A stretch of 7,528 nucleotides of DNA from Paratractidigestivibacter sp963591565 (GCA_963591565.1 CAVAUD010000100.1:1-7528); one strand, 5' to 3'; shown: positions 1 through 6,916, counted from the first letter of the stretch. Notes: a model not told the origin generated them from the letters alone. Made by a program: numbers and translations.

Positions 1-980
1 GCCAGGGCGCGCGGGACCTGGAGCAGGGCGAACTGGGCCATCATCATGAAGAACATGATGAACATCGCGTACTGGATGACGGCCGTGATCGAGCCGATCT
101 GCATCGCGTGGACGCCCACGCGGTCGGCGCCGATAAGGAAGATCAGCGACTCGACGCCGTTGGCGAAGAAGAACGTCATCGTGTCGGTCACCGCAAAGAC
201 AAGGTTGACGCGGATGGCGCGCTGGGCATAGGCCTCGAAGTCGTCGTCTAGGCGGGCCTGCTCGTAGTCGTCCTTGCCAAAGGCGCGGATCACGCGCACG
301 CCGGTGATCGCCTCGCGCAGGCGCACGTTCATGCGGTCGATGAAGCCCTGCATGATGAGGAAGATCGGGGCCGATTTGGCCACCGCGATGGCGTTGATGA
401 GCAGGCACACGACCGTCACGGCCAGGACCGCGTAGCCCATCATCGGGTCGAGCGAGAACGTGAGGATGAGCGAGACGATGCAGGTCAGGGGCACCGGGCT
501 CATCATGACGAAGCTCATGAGAAGGGTCTGCTGCACCACGTTGGCGTCGGACATCGTGCGGGTGATCATCGAGCCCGTGCCAAAGCGGTTGAAGTCGGCG
601 CCCGAGAAGGCCAGCGAGCGCCTGTAGACGGCCATGCGCATGTCGCGGCCCACGTAGGCGGCCAGTTTGGAGGCCATGCGATAGCTCACGATGCAGCCGC
701 CCGAGCCCAACAGCGACGCGACGAACATGATCGCGCCGTGGCGCCAAACGGCGTCCATTCCCTCGCCGGCGGTCACGGAGTTGAGCAGGGCCGCGAGCTC
801 GGTGGGGACGAAGAGCATGCCCACGATGTCGCAGCACAAGGTGACGAGCGTGACGACCATCAGGAGCTTGTAGGGTTTGACGAGCGCCCACAGAAGCGAG
901 AAGGACGCGCGGATCGAGTAGTCGCGCTGCGGGGCCTCCTCTGCGACGGACGCGGCGCTGACCTGCTGTTTATTTGTCAT
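1..980 (-). CDS. ABC exporter half-transporter, membrane domain (partial, C-terminus off the left edge)
   Basis: This is the N-terminal 326 residues of a type I ABC exporter, translated from the ATG at 978-980. After a polar leader of about 30 residues, hydrophobic segments lie near residues 36-58, 82-101, 155-175, 180-200, 262-284 and 295-320. They match the six-helix ABC transmembrane fold. Family hallmarks are visible: VGRDMRMAVYRRSLAFSGADF (about 110-130), FGTGSMITRTMSDANVVQQ (133-151) and REAITGVRVIRAFGKDDYE (222-240), the usual intracellular coupling-loop region. The Walker and signature motifs would lie beyond base 1, so ATPase function is inferred. A strong GGAGGGAGG ribosome site sits 8 bases upstream, inside marR, and the start overlaps the marR stop by 11 bp, so the two genes are probably translationally coupled. 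The regulator next door suggests export of a toxic compound or drug, but the substrate cannot be read here. A partner half-transporter may follow outside the window. Confidence 0.93.
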   Translation of the reverse strand, partial: MTNKQQVSAASVAEEAPQRDYSIRASFSLLWALVKPYKLLMVVTLVTLCCDIVGMLFVPTELAALLNSVTAGEGMDAVWRHGAIMFVASLLGSGGCIVSYRMASKLAAYVGRDMRMAVYRRSLAFSGADFNRFGTGSMITRTMSDANVVQQTLLMSFVMMSPVPLTCIVSLILTFSLDPMMGYAVLAVTVVCLLINAIAVAKSAPIFLIMQGFIDRMNVRLREAITGVRVIRAFGKDDYEQARLDDDFEAYAQRAIRVNLVFAVTDTMTFFFANGVESLIFLIGADRVGVHAMQIGSITAVIQYAMFIMFFMMMAQFALLQVPRAL

Positions 981-1473
981 TTTGGATGCCTCCCTCCAGG
1001 GCCTTGAGCTCGATCTGGATGGCGCCGACGTACTTCTCGACGAGGCGGAGGAACTCGGACTGCTCGGCTGGCTCCAGGGTCTCGAAGGCGCGGCGCTCGG
1101 CGCGGTTGGCGGGGCGGATCTTCTCGTCGCAGAAGGCGCGGCCGGCCTCGGTGAGGGTCGCCACCTTGGCTTTCTTGCTCCCCTCGCAGAAGTCGAGGGT
1201 CACGTAGCCCTTGTTCTCGAGGGCCTTCAATGCCGAGTTGGCCGACTGCTTGGGCATGTCGCAGAGCTCGATGAGGTCGCGCACGCTGATGGAGCCGCCC
1301 TGCATATAGATGCCGTAGGCCACCCAGTAGGCGGTCTCGGAGAGGTCGCAGTGGGCGGCCAGGCGATGGTAGAGCTTGTCGGACTCGCGGTAGAGCCGAT
1401 CAAACGAAAGGTTCCACTCGTCGCGCGCGATGAGGCCCTCCTCGTCACGCTTGACGGTCTTCTCGCCGTTCAT
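970..1473 (-). CDS. MarR-family winged-helix transcriptional regulator
   Basis: The product has 167 residues, normal for MarR proteins. An N-terminal helical part (about 20-45) leads to helices at 45-58 and 62-70. A recognition helix follows around 74-88 (MPKQSANSALKALENKG), then a wing around 90-107 whose tip is GSKKAK and which closes with VATLTEAGRAFCDEK. The C-terminal helices (110-162) would complete the dimer interface. The ligand and targets are unknown. It is first in a two-gene unit with the downstream ABC exporter, so the likely role is a repressor of its own operon, relieved when a small molecule binds (inference from family habit). The ATG at 1473 is the only sensible start: no in-frame ATG, GTG or TTG is near it. 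Its GGAGG ribosome site is unusually close, only three bases (AAC) from the ATG. Inverted repeats at 1481-1538 are candidate operator sites. Confidence 0.9.
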   Translation of the reverse strand: MNGEKTVKRDEEGLIARDEWNLSFDRLYRESDKLYHRLAAHCDLSETAYWVAYGIYMQGGSISVRDLIELCDMPKQSANSALKALENKGYVTLDFCEGSKKAKVATLTEAGRAFCDEKIRPANRAERRAFETLEPAEQSEFLRLVEKYVGAIQIELKALEGGIQNDK

Positions 1474-1476
1474 GTT

Positions 1477-1481
1477 CCTCC
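1477..1481 (-). promoter_or_regulatory. Ribosome binding site of marR, tightly spaced
   Basis: On the minus strand the leader reads TTTGGAGGAAC before the ATG. The GGAGG core is only three bases from the start codon, shorter than the usual 5-9. This may lower marR translation compared with the ABC gene, whose GGAGGGAGG sits at 8 bases. Confidence 0.6.
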
Positions 1482-1538
1482 AAATCGTCCGAACACAGAC
1501 AAAACGTAGACTAGTTTAGTCCGCGTTCGTACGATTTG
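1481..1538. promoter_or_regulatory. Candidate MarR operator: two 14-bp inverted arms bracketing the promoter, with a smaller palindrome on the -10
   Basis: CAAATCGTCCGAAC at 1481-1494 on the plus strand matches CAAATCGTACGAAC on the minus strand (1525-1538) at 13 of 14 positions. The arms are 44 bp apart centre to centre, about four helical turns. The upstream arm holds the perfect palindrome TCGTACGA (1527-1534) and touches the -35; the other lies between the predicted transcription start and the ribosome site. Between them GACTA-GTT-TAGTC (1509-1521) overlaps the -10 box. The upstream arm would not be transcribed, so the pair is better explained as DNA binding sites than as an RNA hairpin. 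Binding by the adjacent MarR protein is inferred. Confidence 0.5.
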
Positions 1539-1541
1539 CAA
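1513..1541 (-). promoter_or_regulatory. Predicted sigma-70-type promoter of the marR-ABC operon
   Basis: On the minus strand TTGCAA (1536-1541, -35, four of six consensus bases) is followed by exactly 17 bases and then TAAACT (1513-1518, -10, four of six). Transcription would begin near 1506, leaving a leader of about 33 bases before the marR ATG. The spacer and both boxes are overlapped by inverted repeats, which fits repression of this promoter by a DNA-binding protein. Confidence 0.55.
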
Positions 1542-1558
1542 GGGTAATAAAAGATCGG

Positions 1559-1575
1559 TTTCCTCTAACCGGAAT
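1559..1575 (-). repeat. Intergenic motif copy A (minus orientation)
   Basis: The minus strand reads ATTCCGGTTAGAGGAAA. The core CGGTTAGAGGAA (1560-1571) is shared with the copies at 1616, 7024 and 7137. It lacks the immediate T-run of the other copies (ACCGATCTTTT follows instead). It pairs with copy B, pointing away from it, across a 44-base gap. Confidence 0.7.
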
Positions 1576-1613
1576 GGCGAGATAGGCTTTCCTGGGAAAA
1601 CGTCGTTTCGCGT

Positions 1614-1636
1614 TACGGTTGGAGGAAGATTTTTCG
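1614..1636 (+). repeat. Intergenic motif copy B (plus orientation)
   Basis: The plus strand holds the core CGGTTGGAGGAA (1616-1627), followed by GATTTTTC. With copy A it forms a 12-bp inverted pair. In plus-strand RNA, UUCCUCUAACCG and CGGUUGGAGGAA would pair fully with one U-G wobble, followed by GAUUUUUC. In minus-strand RNA (the direction of rsmB) one C-A mismatch interrupts the stem. The pair lies just beyond the rsmB stop and could take part in ending that transcript, but the 44-base loop is long for an ordinary terminator. Confidence 0.7.
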
Positions 1637-1647
1637 GCGACGGTGTT

Positions 1648-2961
1648 CTAAGAGGCCCGCAAAACCGCGACAAAATGCTTGTCGGCGCCGGCAAGGTCGG
1701 TGCGGTGAAGGGTTATCGGCGAGAAGCCCAAGCCCTGGGGAGAGGCAAGAAAAGCCTCGATGACCTGCTCGTTTTCTTCCTCGAGAAGAGAGCAGGTGGA
1801 GTAGACCAGGCGGCCTGCGCGCTTGACGCGGGTGCTTGCGACCTGGAGCATGCGCAGCTGGACGGCCGCGAGCTCGGGCAGATGGGCCTCGTCGAGGGAC
1901 CAGGCGATCTCGGGGTGGCGCTGGAGGGTCCCCGTCCCGGAGCACGGAGCGTCAACGAAGACCAGGTCGTAGGCAGAGTCGACACCGTCAAGGACGCAGC
2001 CGTCGGCGCAGACGCAGCGCACGTGGCCGCCCACGCCGGCGCGCTCGCAGCGATCGGCGGCGAGACGGGACTTGGACTCGCTGATCTCGACGGCGTCGAT
2101 CCGGCACGGCCCGCCGGCGGTCGCCGCCGCGCCCTCGAGCAGGATCGTCTTGGTCGCGCGGCCCTGCCCCACCTCGAGCACGCGCGAGCCGGGGGCAGGC
2201 GCGGCGATCAGCACGGCCTCCTGGGCCGCCAGGTCGCACGGCAGCACGGCAACGTCCTCTACCAGGCCCGCATTGACGAGACCCGCCGGATTGCCGAGAA
2301 GCACCGAGCCCTCAAGCGGCCCGGCAACCGGCTCGCAGCCGGCGCGATCGAGCAAGGACACGGCCTCGTCGACCGAGAGCTTCGCCCGGTTGACCGCGAC
2401 GGCGGCGGTGTTGGGCGAGAGGACCCCGGCGGCATAGCGCGCGGCGGCCGCGGGCCCCATCGAGGCCATCGCCCGCTCGGCCAGCCACTCGGGCAAGCCG
2501 CCAACGCGGGCCAGGTCAGATGCCGTGAACTTCTCCGCCGCAATGGCTTTCTTGGCCGCCGCCAAGGCGCGCGCGTCCTCGGAGGAAACGCGGCGCAAAA
2601 CCGCGTTCGCAAGGCCGGCCGCACGCTTGGAGAAGCTGCGCACCAGCTCGACGCCCTGGCTCACGGCCACCTGCTTGGGCGTGTCGAGGTACAGGACCTC
2701 GAAGGCCGCCACGCGCAGCGCGTCGCGAACCATGGGCTCGAGCGAGGCCTTGGCCTTGAGGTGCGAGTTGATGACGCGGTCCAGCTCGCCGCGGGCGGCG
2801 ACGGTGCCCATGACCAGGCGGACCGCCAGCGCGCGGTCGCGGGCGTCGAGGCCCGCCAACTCCGCGCTGTTGCGCAGGCTGTCGCGGGCACGGGCGTCGC
2901 GGCGACGAATGTCCGCGAAGGCCTTGGCGGCGGCCAGGCGCGAGGGGGCTACGGCCGCCAC
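1648..2961 (-). CDS. rsmB: 16S rRNA (cytosine-967-C5)-methyltransferase RsmB (Sun/Fmu)
   Basis: The product has 437 residues, close to the family's usual 430-450. The N-terminal NusB-like RNA-binding domain spans about 8-140 (DRALAVRLVMGTVAARGELD at 42-61; ANAVLRRV at 118-125). A linker and a SAM-dependent Rossmann methyltransferase domain follow (about 240-437). Two cysteines used by m5C methyltransferases are present: C340 in DAPCSGTG (motif IV) and C390 in YSTCS (motif VI, the expected nucleophile). Motif I is unusual: VLEVGQGRATKT (261-272) stands where most relatives have a D-x-x-A-A-P-G-G-K-T pattern. The start is GTG at 2959-2961, three bases after the fmt stop, with a weak AAAGGG site about 8 bases upstream, so translation probably relies on coupling to fmt. 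Family and operon position support RsmB; target C967 is inherited from the family name. It is the last gene of the run. Confidence 0.92.
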   Translation of the reverse strand: MAAVAPSRLAAAKAFADIRRRDARARDSLRNSAELAGLDARDRALAVRLVMGTVAARGELDRVINSHLKAKASLEPMVRDALRVAAFEVLYLDTPKQVAVSQGVELVRSFSKRAAGLANAVLRRVSSEDARALAAAKKAIAAEKFTASDLARVGGLPEWLAERAMASMGPAAAARYAAGVLSPNTAAVAVNRAKLSVDEAVSLLDRAGCEPVAGPLEGSVLLGNPAGLVNAGLVEDVAVLPCDLAAQEAVLIAAPAPGSRVLEVGQGRATKTILLEGAAATAGGPCRIDAVEISESKSRLAADRCERAGVGGHVRCVCADGCVLDGVDSAYDLVFVDAPCSGTGTLQRHPEIAWSLDEAHLPELAAVQLRMLQVASTRVKRAGRLVYSTCSLLEEENEQVIEAFLASPQGLGFSPITLHRTDLAGADKHFVAVLRAS

Positions 2962-2964
2962 GCG

Positions 2965-3882
2965 CTAGGCCCTTTCCCAGGAAAGCTCGCCGCGAAGGCC
3001 GGCCGCCCAGGCGCTGACCTGCATCTCTTTCTTGCCGTCGGGCTTCACGCTCAACAGCTCGAGCGCACCTTCTGCGCAGCCGAGGAAAACGCGGCCTCGC
3101 TCGACGGCGACCTCGCCGGCCGCCAGGCCGCCGTGTCCCTCGCGCTCGGCGGCCGCCATCACGCGCACGCCGCGGCCGGCCAGGGCCATTCTCGCCGGCG
3201 CTGTGTCGCCCGAGGCCTGCACGCGCAACGCGTTGACGTGGGCGGCGTCCGCCGGGTCGAGGCGCATCTCCTGCTTGGTGACCTTCGCGGCCAACGTGAC
3301 CTGCGACTCGTCCTGCTCGGTCCACACGTCGCGACCGGCCTCGATGTCGGCCAAGGCGGCGAGAAGCTCAGCCGCCCCCATCTGGGCAAGCTCGGCCGTG
3401 AGCTCGGTCTCGCCCTTCTCGGCCACCTCGGTCGACGCCTGGCGACACCACGCGCCCGCGTCCAGGTCGTGGGCCACGCGCATGATCGAGACGCCCGTCC
3501 GCTCGTCGCCGGCCAGGATCGCGCGCTGGATGGGAGCAGCGCCTCGCCAGCGCGGCAGCAGCGACGCGTGCACGTTGATGGCCCCGTGGGCGGGCACGGC
3601 GAGAAGGTCATCGGGCAGGATGCAGCCGTACGCCACGACGCACAGGATGTCGGGGGCCGCCGCGACCACGGCCGCCTTGGCCTCCGGCGTCATGCGCGAC
3701 GCCTCGAGCACGTCAATGCCCAGCTCAAGCGCCTTGGCCTTGACCGGCGACGCCACAAGCGCCTTGCCGCGCCCGCGCACGGCGTCGGGGCGGGTGACGA
3801 CGAGGGCCACGTCGTGGGCAGAGGCGACGGCCTCCAAAGAGGGCACCGCGAAGTCGGGCGTTCCCATGAAAACGATGCGCAA
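2965..3882 (-). CDS. fmt: Methionyl-tRNA formyltransferase
   Basis: This enzyme transfers a formyl group from 10-formyl-tetrahydrofolate to Met-tRNA(fMet), making the initiator used by bacterial ribosomes. The 305-residue product has the N-terminal signature MGTPDFAVPSL (6-16), VVAYGCILP (82-90) and the catalytic-loop stretch INVHASLLPRWRGAAPIQ (102-119). N103, H105 and D141 (in LDAG) correspond to the conserved Asn-His-Asp set of the formyltransferase fold, numbered 108, 110 and 146 in E. coli. A C-terminal tRNA-binding domain covers about 205-305. The common P-G-A turn of the linker is replaced by SGDTAPARMA. The start is TTG at 3880-3882, five bases after AAGGAG; the next in-frame ATG (residue 6) is about 20 bases from that site and would cut into the first beta-strand. 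It lies 40 bases after def, whose product removes the group it adds. Confidence 0.96.
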   Translation of the reverse strand: MRIVFMGTPDFAVPSLEAVASAHDVALVVTRPDAVRGRGKALVASPVKAKALELGIDVLEASRMTPEAKAAVVAAAPDILCVVAYGCILPDDLLAVPAHGAINVHASLLPRWRGAAPIQRAILAGDERTGVSIMRVAHDLDAGAWCRQASTEVAEKGETELTAELAQMGAAELLAALADIEAGRDVWTEQDESQVTLAAKVTKQEMRLDPADAAHVNALRVQASGDTAPARMALAGRGVRVMAAAEREGHGGLAAGEVAVERGRVFLGCAEGALELLSVKPDGKKEMQVSAWAAGLRGELSWERA

Positions 3883-3892
3883 AGCTGCTCCT
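3880..3892 (-). promoter_or_regulatory. Ribosome site and TTG start of fmt
   Basis: The minus strand reads AAGGAG-CAGCT-TTG. The Shine-Dalgarno match and 5-base spacing fix TTG rather than the ATG 15 bases downstream as the start. Confidence 0.75.
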
Positions 3893-3922
3893 TAAAACTC
3901 GGCGACGGCGCCTTTGGCCCCG

Positions 3923-4483
3923 CTACTCCTCGACGTCGGTCTGGCCGGGGCGGGCGCCGGCGGCCAGGGCCTCCTCGTAGTCCTTCATCGCCTGGGCGCG
4001 CGCGATCGGCGCCAGGTGGTCGACCATGGTCTTGCCGTGCAGGTGGTCGATCTCGTGCTGCAGGCAGACGGCCAGAAGGTTCCACTCGGCCTCGTACTGC
4101 ATGAGGTCGCCGTCGAGGTCAAGCGCCTGCACGACGACGTGGCTCGGGCGCACGACGTCGACCGAGATCCCGGGGAAGGAGAGGCACCCCTCGGAGAAGT
4201 TCCTCGGGTCGCCGTCGGCCGTGATGATCTTGGGGTTGATAAGCACGTAGGGGTTCTGGTTGGTGATGCGGCCGCCCTTCATCTTCCAGTCGCAGTCGAT
4301 GACGACGAGCTGCCTCAAGACGCCCACCTGCGGGGCAGCCAGGCCGCAGCCCTCGGTCTCGTACATGATGTCGAGCATGTGCTCGGCCAGGTCGCGGACC
4401 TCCTGGTCGATGACCTCGATCGGCTCGCACTCGGTGGAGAGCCTCTTGTCGGGAGACAGGACAACCTCGTCAGCAAGGCCCAT
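3923..4483 (-). CDS. def: Peptide deformylase
   Basis: This metalloenzyme removes the N-formyl group from new proteins. The 186-residue product carries all three family motifs: GCGLAAPQVG (45-54), EGCLS (98-102) and QHEIDH (142-147). The expected metal ligands C100, H143 and H147, the catalytic E144 and the oxyanion-side Q52 are all present. There is an insertion-like stretch around 65-78 (DWKMKGGRITNQNP) before the VLINPKI strand. The C-terminal tail after about 165 is charged and probably flexible. The ATG at 4483 has AAGGGGA about six bases upstream. It sits between priA (108-base spacer) and fmt (40-base spacer), an arrangement that puts addition and removal of the formyl group under shared transcription. 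Confidence 0.96.
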   Translation of the reverse strand: MGLADEVVLSPDKRLSTECEPIEVIDQEVRDLAEHMLDIMYETEGCGLAAPQVGVLRQLVVIDCDWKMKGGRITNQNPYVLINPKIITADGDPRNFSEGCLSFPGISVDVVRPSHVVVQALDLDGDLMQYEAEWNLLAVCLQHEIDHLHGKTMVDHLAPIARAQAMKDYEEALAAGARPGQTDVEE

Positions 4484-4500
4484 GCGGGTCCCCTTTCGCG

Positions 4501-4523
4501 CAAAACGGCGCGCCCGCCCGCCG
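4501..4523 (-). terminator. Weak hairpin with U4 between priA and def (possible attenuator)
   Basis: On the minus strand CGGCG and CGCCG form a 5-bp GC-only stem with an 8-base loop, directly followed by TTTTG. A competing fold pairs CCCG(G)CCC with GGGCGGG just upstream (4513-4531). The U-tract ends 18 bases before the def start, leaving no room for a separate def promoter after it. If active, it would trim rather than stop expression of def-fmt-rsmB. It could equally be incidental pairing in GC-rich DNA. Confidence 0.25.
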
Positions 4524-4591
4524 GGGCCGGGTCGCGCGGCTATCTGGTAACGGTCTTCTCGCCGCGTCGCGCAAAAGCGGCCGCGGGCGAG

Positions 4592-6916
4592 CTAAAGGAT
4601 GTCGTAGGCGTCGACATCGATTGCAATGTTAATGCCTTGGGGGACCTTCAGGCGAGAAACGCACGTTAAGAGCATTTCTCCGGGGGCCGAGTCGGGCGGG
4701 CTCTTGAGCATGACGTGGCGCCGCACGCGGTCCTGGATCTTGGCCTTGATGCAGTCTGCGGGTCCCAGGACCTCCCAACTTTCGTTGTCCGGCACGCATT
4801 TGCGCAGGTCAGCGGCCAGCTGAGTCGTAAGCTCGCGGACGGCCCGCTCGTTCACGCCCCAGATGACGACGTTCGACAGGCGCGAGAAGGGCGGGTAGCT
4901 CGCGTCTTGGCGCTCGGCCAGCTCGCTGGCGAGAAAAGCCTCGCGCGAGTGGGTCTTGGCCGCCTGGATCGCCGGGTGGGTGGGCCAGTAGGTCTGGATG
5001 ATCACGCGCCCGCGCCGCTCCCCGCGCCCCGCGCGGCCGGCAACCTGCTCGAGAAGGCCATAGGTCTTCTCGGCTGCGCGGAAATCGGCCAGCTTGAGCA
5101 TGGTGTCGGCGTTGACGACGCCCACGAGGGTGACCTCGGGGAAGTCGAGCCCCTTGGCGATCATCTGCGTGCCCACGAGCACGGCGCACTCGGCCGCGTC
5201 GAAGCGCTCGAGGAGCTCCTGGTGGGCGCCCTTGGTGCGGGTCGTGTCGGCGTCCATGCGCACGATCTCGACGCCGTCGCCCAGAAGAAGGGCCAGCTCG
5301 TCCTCGACGCGCTGGGTGCCCACGCCGTAGGCGGCCAGGTAGCGGCTGTGGCAGTTGGGGCACGAGGTCGTGGGGTCGGGGTAGGCGCGCACGGGCCAGA
5401 CGCGGCCGCACGAGTGGCACATCAGGCTGTGGGTGCGCTCGTGGTAGGTGAGCGACGTCGAGCAGTGCGGGCACTCAGGCACGCAGCCGCACTCGCGGCA
5501 CATGAGGAAGGTCGCGAAGCCGCGGCGGTTGAGGAGAAGCACGGCCTTCTCGCGGCGCTCCGCAACCTCCCGCAGGGCATCTGCCAGCGCCGGCGAGAAG
5601 ACCGAGCGGCCGCCCCCGCGAAAGGCCTCGGCCATGTCGACGACCTGGACCTCCGGGAGCTGGGCCGTGCCGGGGCGCTCGGGCATCTCGACGCGGGTCC
5701 ACGAGGCGCCGCGGAACCGGCCCTCGCGGCAACGCTCGAGGGACTCGACCGAAGGGGTCGCGCTGCCCAAAACCAGAGCGCAGCCCAGCTCACGCGCCAT
5801 GTGGGCGGCCACCTCGCGCGCGTGGTAGCGCGGGGCCGAGTCCTGCTTGTAGGAGCCCTCGTGCTCCTCGTCGATGATGATGAGGCCCACGTCGCGCACC
5901 GGCGCGAAGAGGGCCGAGCGGGCACCCACCACGACGCGGGCCTGGCCCAGGCGGGCCATGTCCCACTGGTCGTAGCGCTCGCCGGTGGAGAGGCGCGAGT
6001 GGAGCACCGCGACGTCCTGGCCAAAGCGGTTGCGAAAGCGCGCGACCGTCTGCGCCGTGAGGGAGATCTCGGGCACCAGGACGATGGCGCCGCGGCCGGC
6101 CGCCAGGGTCTTCTCGATCGCCTGCAGGTAGACCTCGGTCTTGCCGCTGCCCGTGACGCCGTCGACGACCACGACGTCGCCCGCCCCGGCAACGCGGGCC
6201 TGGTCAATGGCGTCAAGCGCGTTGGTCTGGCCCTGCGTGAGGGTCTGGGGCCGAGGGGCCAGGCCGGAGGAGAGCGACGTCTCCCCCACCCCGCGCACTT
6301 CTCGGCGAGACACGACCTCTACCAGGCCTTTATTGGCAAGGGACTTGACGGCGGCGCCCGCGCCCGGGATGGTGGCGGCGAGCTCGGCCAGGCGGGCCGG
6401 GCCCTGGCGCAGGGCCTCGAGGACCTGGCGCTGGCGGCTCGCGCGGGCCGGCGGCTCGTAGTCGTAGCCCTCGGGCAGAAGGTGCGCCCAACGCGCGTCG
6501 ACCGCGCCCGCGCGCTCGCAGACGAGCTCCCAGGGGTCGTCCTTGGACTTGCGCGTCACCCGGACCTTCTGGCCGGGCGCGAGGTAGAGATGCGCGACGT
6601 CCGCCAGGGGCGCCGCGTACTCGCGCGACATCCACAGGGCCGTCGCGGCGGCGTGGGAATCGAAGGCAGAAGGCGCCAGCACCTGCGCGATCGCGCGGAT
6701 CTTATCGGCTTGCAAGCCTTCCGGCGGCACGTCCGAGACGCCCATGACGTAGCCAATGGCCACGCGGCCGCTAAAGGGCACGAGCACCGTCGTGCCCACC
6801 TCGACCTCGGCCGCCAGCTCGGCCGGCACGCCGTAGTCGAAGGTCGCGTTGAACGCGCGCGCGGCGATGTCGAGCGCCACGGCGGCAAACGCCGGATACG
6901 TCTGTTGCTGCCCCAT
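4592..6916 (-). CDS. priA: Primosomal protein N' (replication restart 3'-5' helicase PriA)
   Basis: PriA recognises stalled or abandoned replication forks and reloads the replicative helicase. The 774-residue product has an N-terminal 3'-DNA-binding domain (about 11-115), a winged-helix region (about 160-205) and superfamily 2 helicase lobes. Walker A is GVTGSGKTE (253-261), Walker B is DEEH (349-352) and motif III is GSATPS (384-389). Zinc ligands in two C-x-x-C clusters of four cysteines, at 473, 476, 482, 485 and 500, 503, 519, 522, are all present, with an extra C478. GTQMIAKGLDFP (582-593) and QVAGRAGRG (624-632) are motifs V and VI. All ATPase motifs look intact, so an active helicase is expected. 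The ATG at 6916 follows AGAGGGG by five bases and places the first strand as in relatives. It opens the priA-def-fmt-rsmB run. Confidence 0.97.
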   Translation of the reverse strand: MGQQQTYPAFAAVALDIAARAFNATFDYGVPAELAAEVEVGTTVLVPFSGRVAIGYVMGVSDVPPEGLQADKIRAIAQVLAPSAFDSHAAATALWMSREYAAPLADVAHLYLAPGQKVRVTRKSKDDPWELVCERAGAVDARWAHLLPEGYDYEPPARASRQRQVLEALRQGPARLAELAATIPGAGAAVKSLANKGLVEVVSRREVRGVGETSLSSGLAPRPQTLTQGQTNALDAIDQARVAGAGDVVVVDGVTGSGKTEVYLQAIEKTLAAGRGAIVLVPEISLTAQTVARFRNRFGQDVAVLHSRLSTGERYDQWDMARLGQARVVVGARSALFAPVRDVGLIIIDEEHEGSYKQDSAPRYHAREVAAHMARELGCALVLGSATPSVESLERCREGRFRGASWTRVEMPERPGTAQLPEVQVVDMAEAFRGGGRSVFSPALADALREVAERREKAVLLLNRRGFATFLMCRECGCVPECPHCSTSLTYHERTHSLMCHSCGRVWPVRAYPDPTTSCPNCHSRYLAAYGVGTQRVEDELALLLGDGVEIVRMDADTTRTKGAHQELLERFDAAECAVLVGTQMIAKGLDFPEVTLVGVVNADTMLKLADFRAAEKTYGLLEQVAGRAGRGERRGRVIIQTYWPTHPAIQAAKTHSREAFLASELAERQDASYPPFSRLSNVVIWGVNERAVRELTTQLAADLRKCVPDNESWEVLGPADCIKAKIQDRVRRHVMLKSPPDSAPGEMLLTCVSRLKVPQGINIAIDVDAYDIL

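Larger units (their letters stand above)
1474..1647. other. Intergenic region between rsmB and marR
   Basis: These 174 bases carry the predicted marR promoter and operator (1477-1541) and the motif pair A/B (1559-1636). They are more AT-rich than the flanking genes. No compact hairpin with a U-tract is evident directly after the rsmB stop, so how that operon ends is unresolved; the A/B pair is the only candidate. No open frame here looks coding. Confidence 0.7.

Noticed and set aside
1..231. Small plus-strand frame at 46-231
   Set aside because: It is antisense to the membrane domain of the ABC exporter, which translates cleanly through to base 3.
982..1509. A 175-codon plus-strand frame opposite marR
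   Set aside because: Codon-register complement of a clear MarR protein, with no recognisable domain; it also runs through the marR promoter region.
1675..4104. An 809-codon open frame on the plus strand, antisense to rsmB and fmt
   Set aside because: It shares the codon register of both minus-strand genes, so stops would appear only opposite TTA, CTA or TCA codons, which are rare in this GC-rich DNA. It has no family resemblance and crosses real genes.
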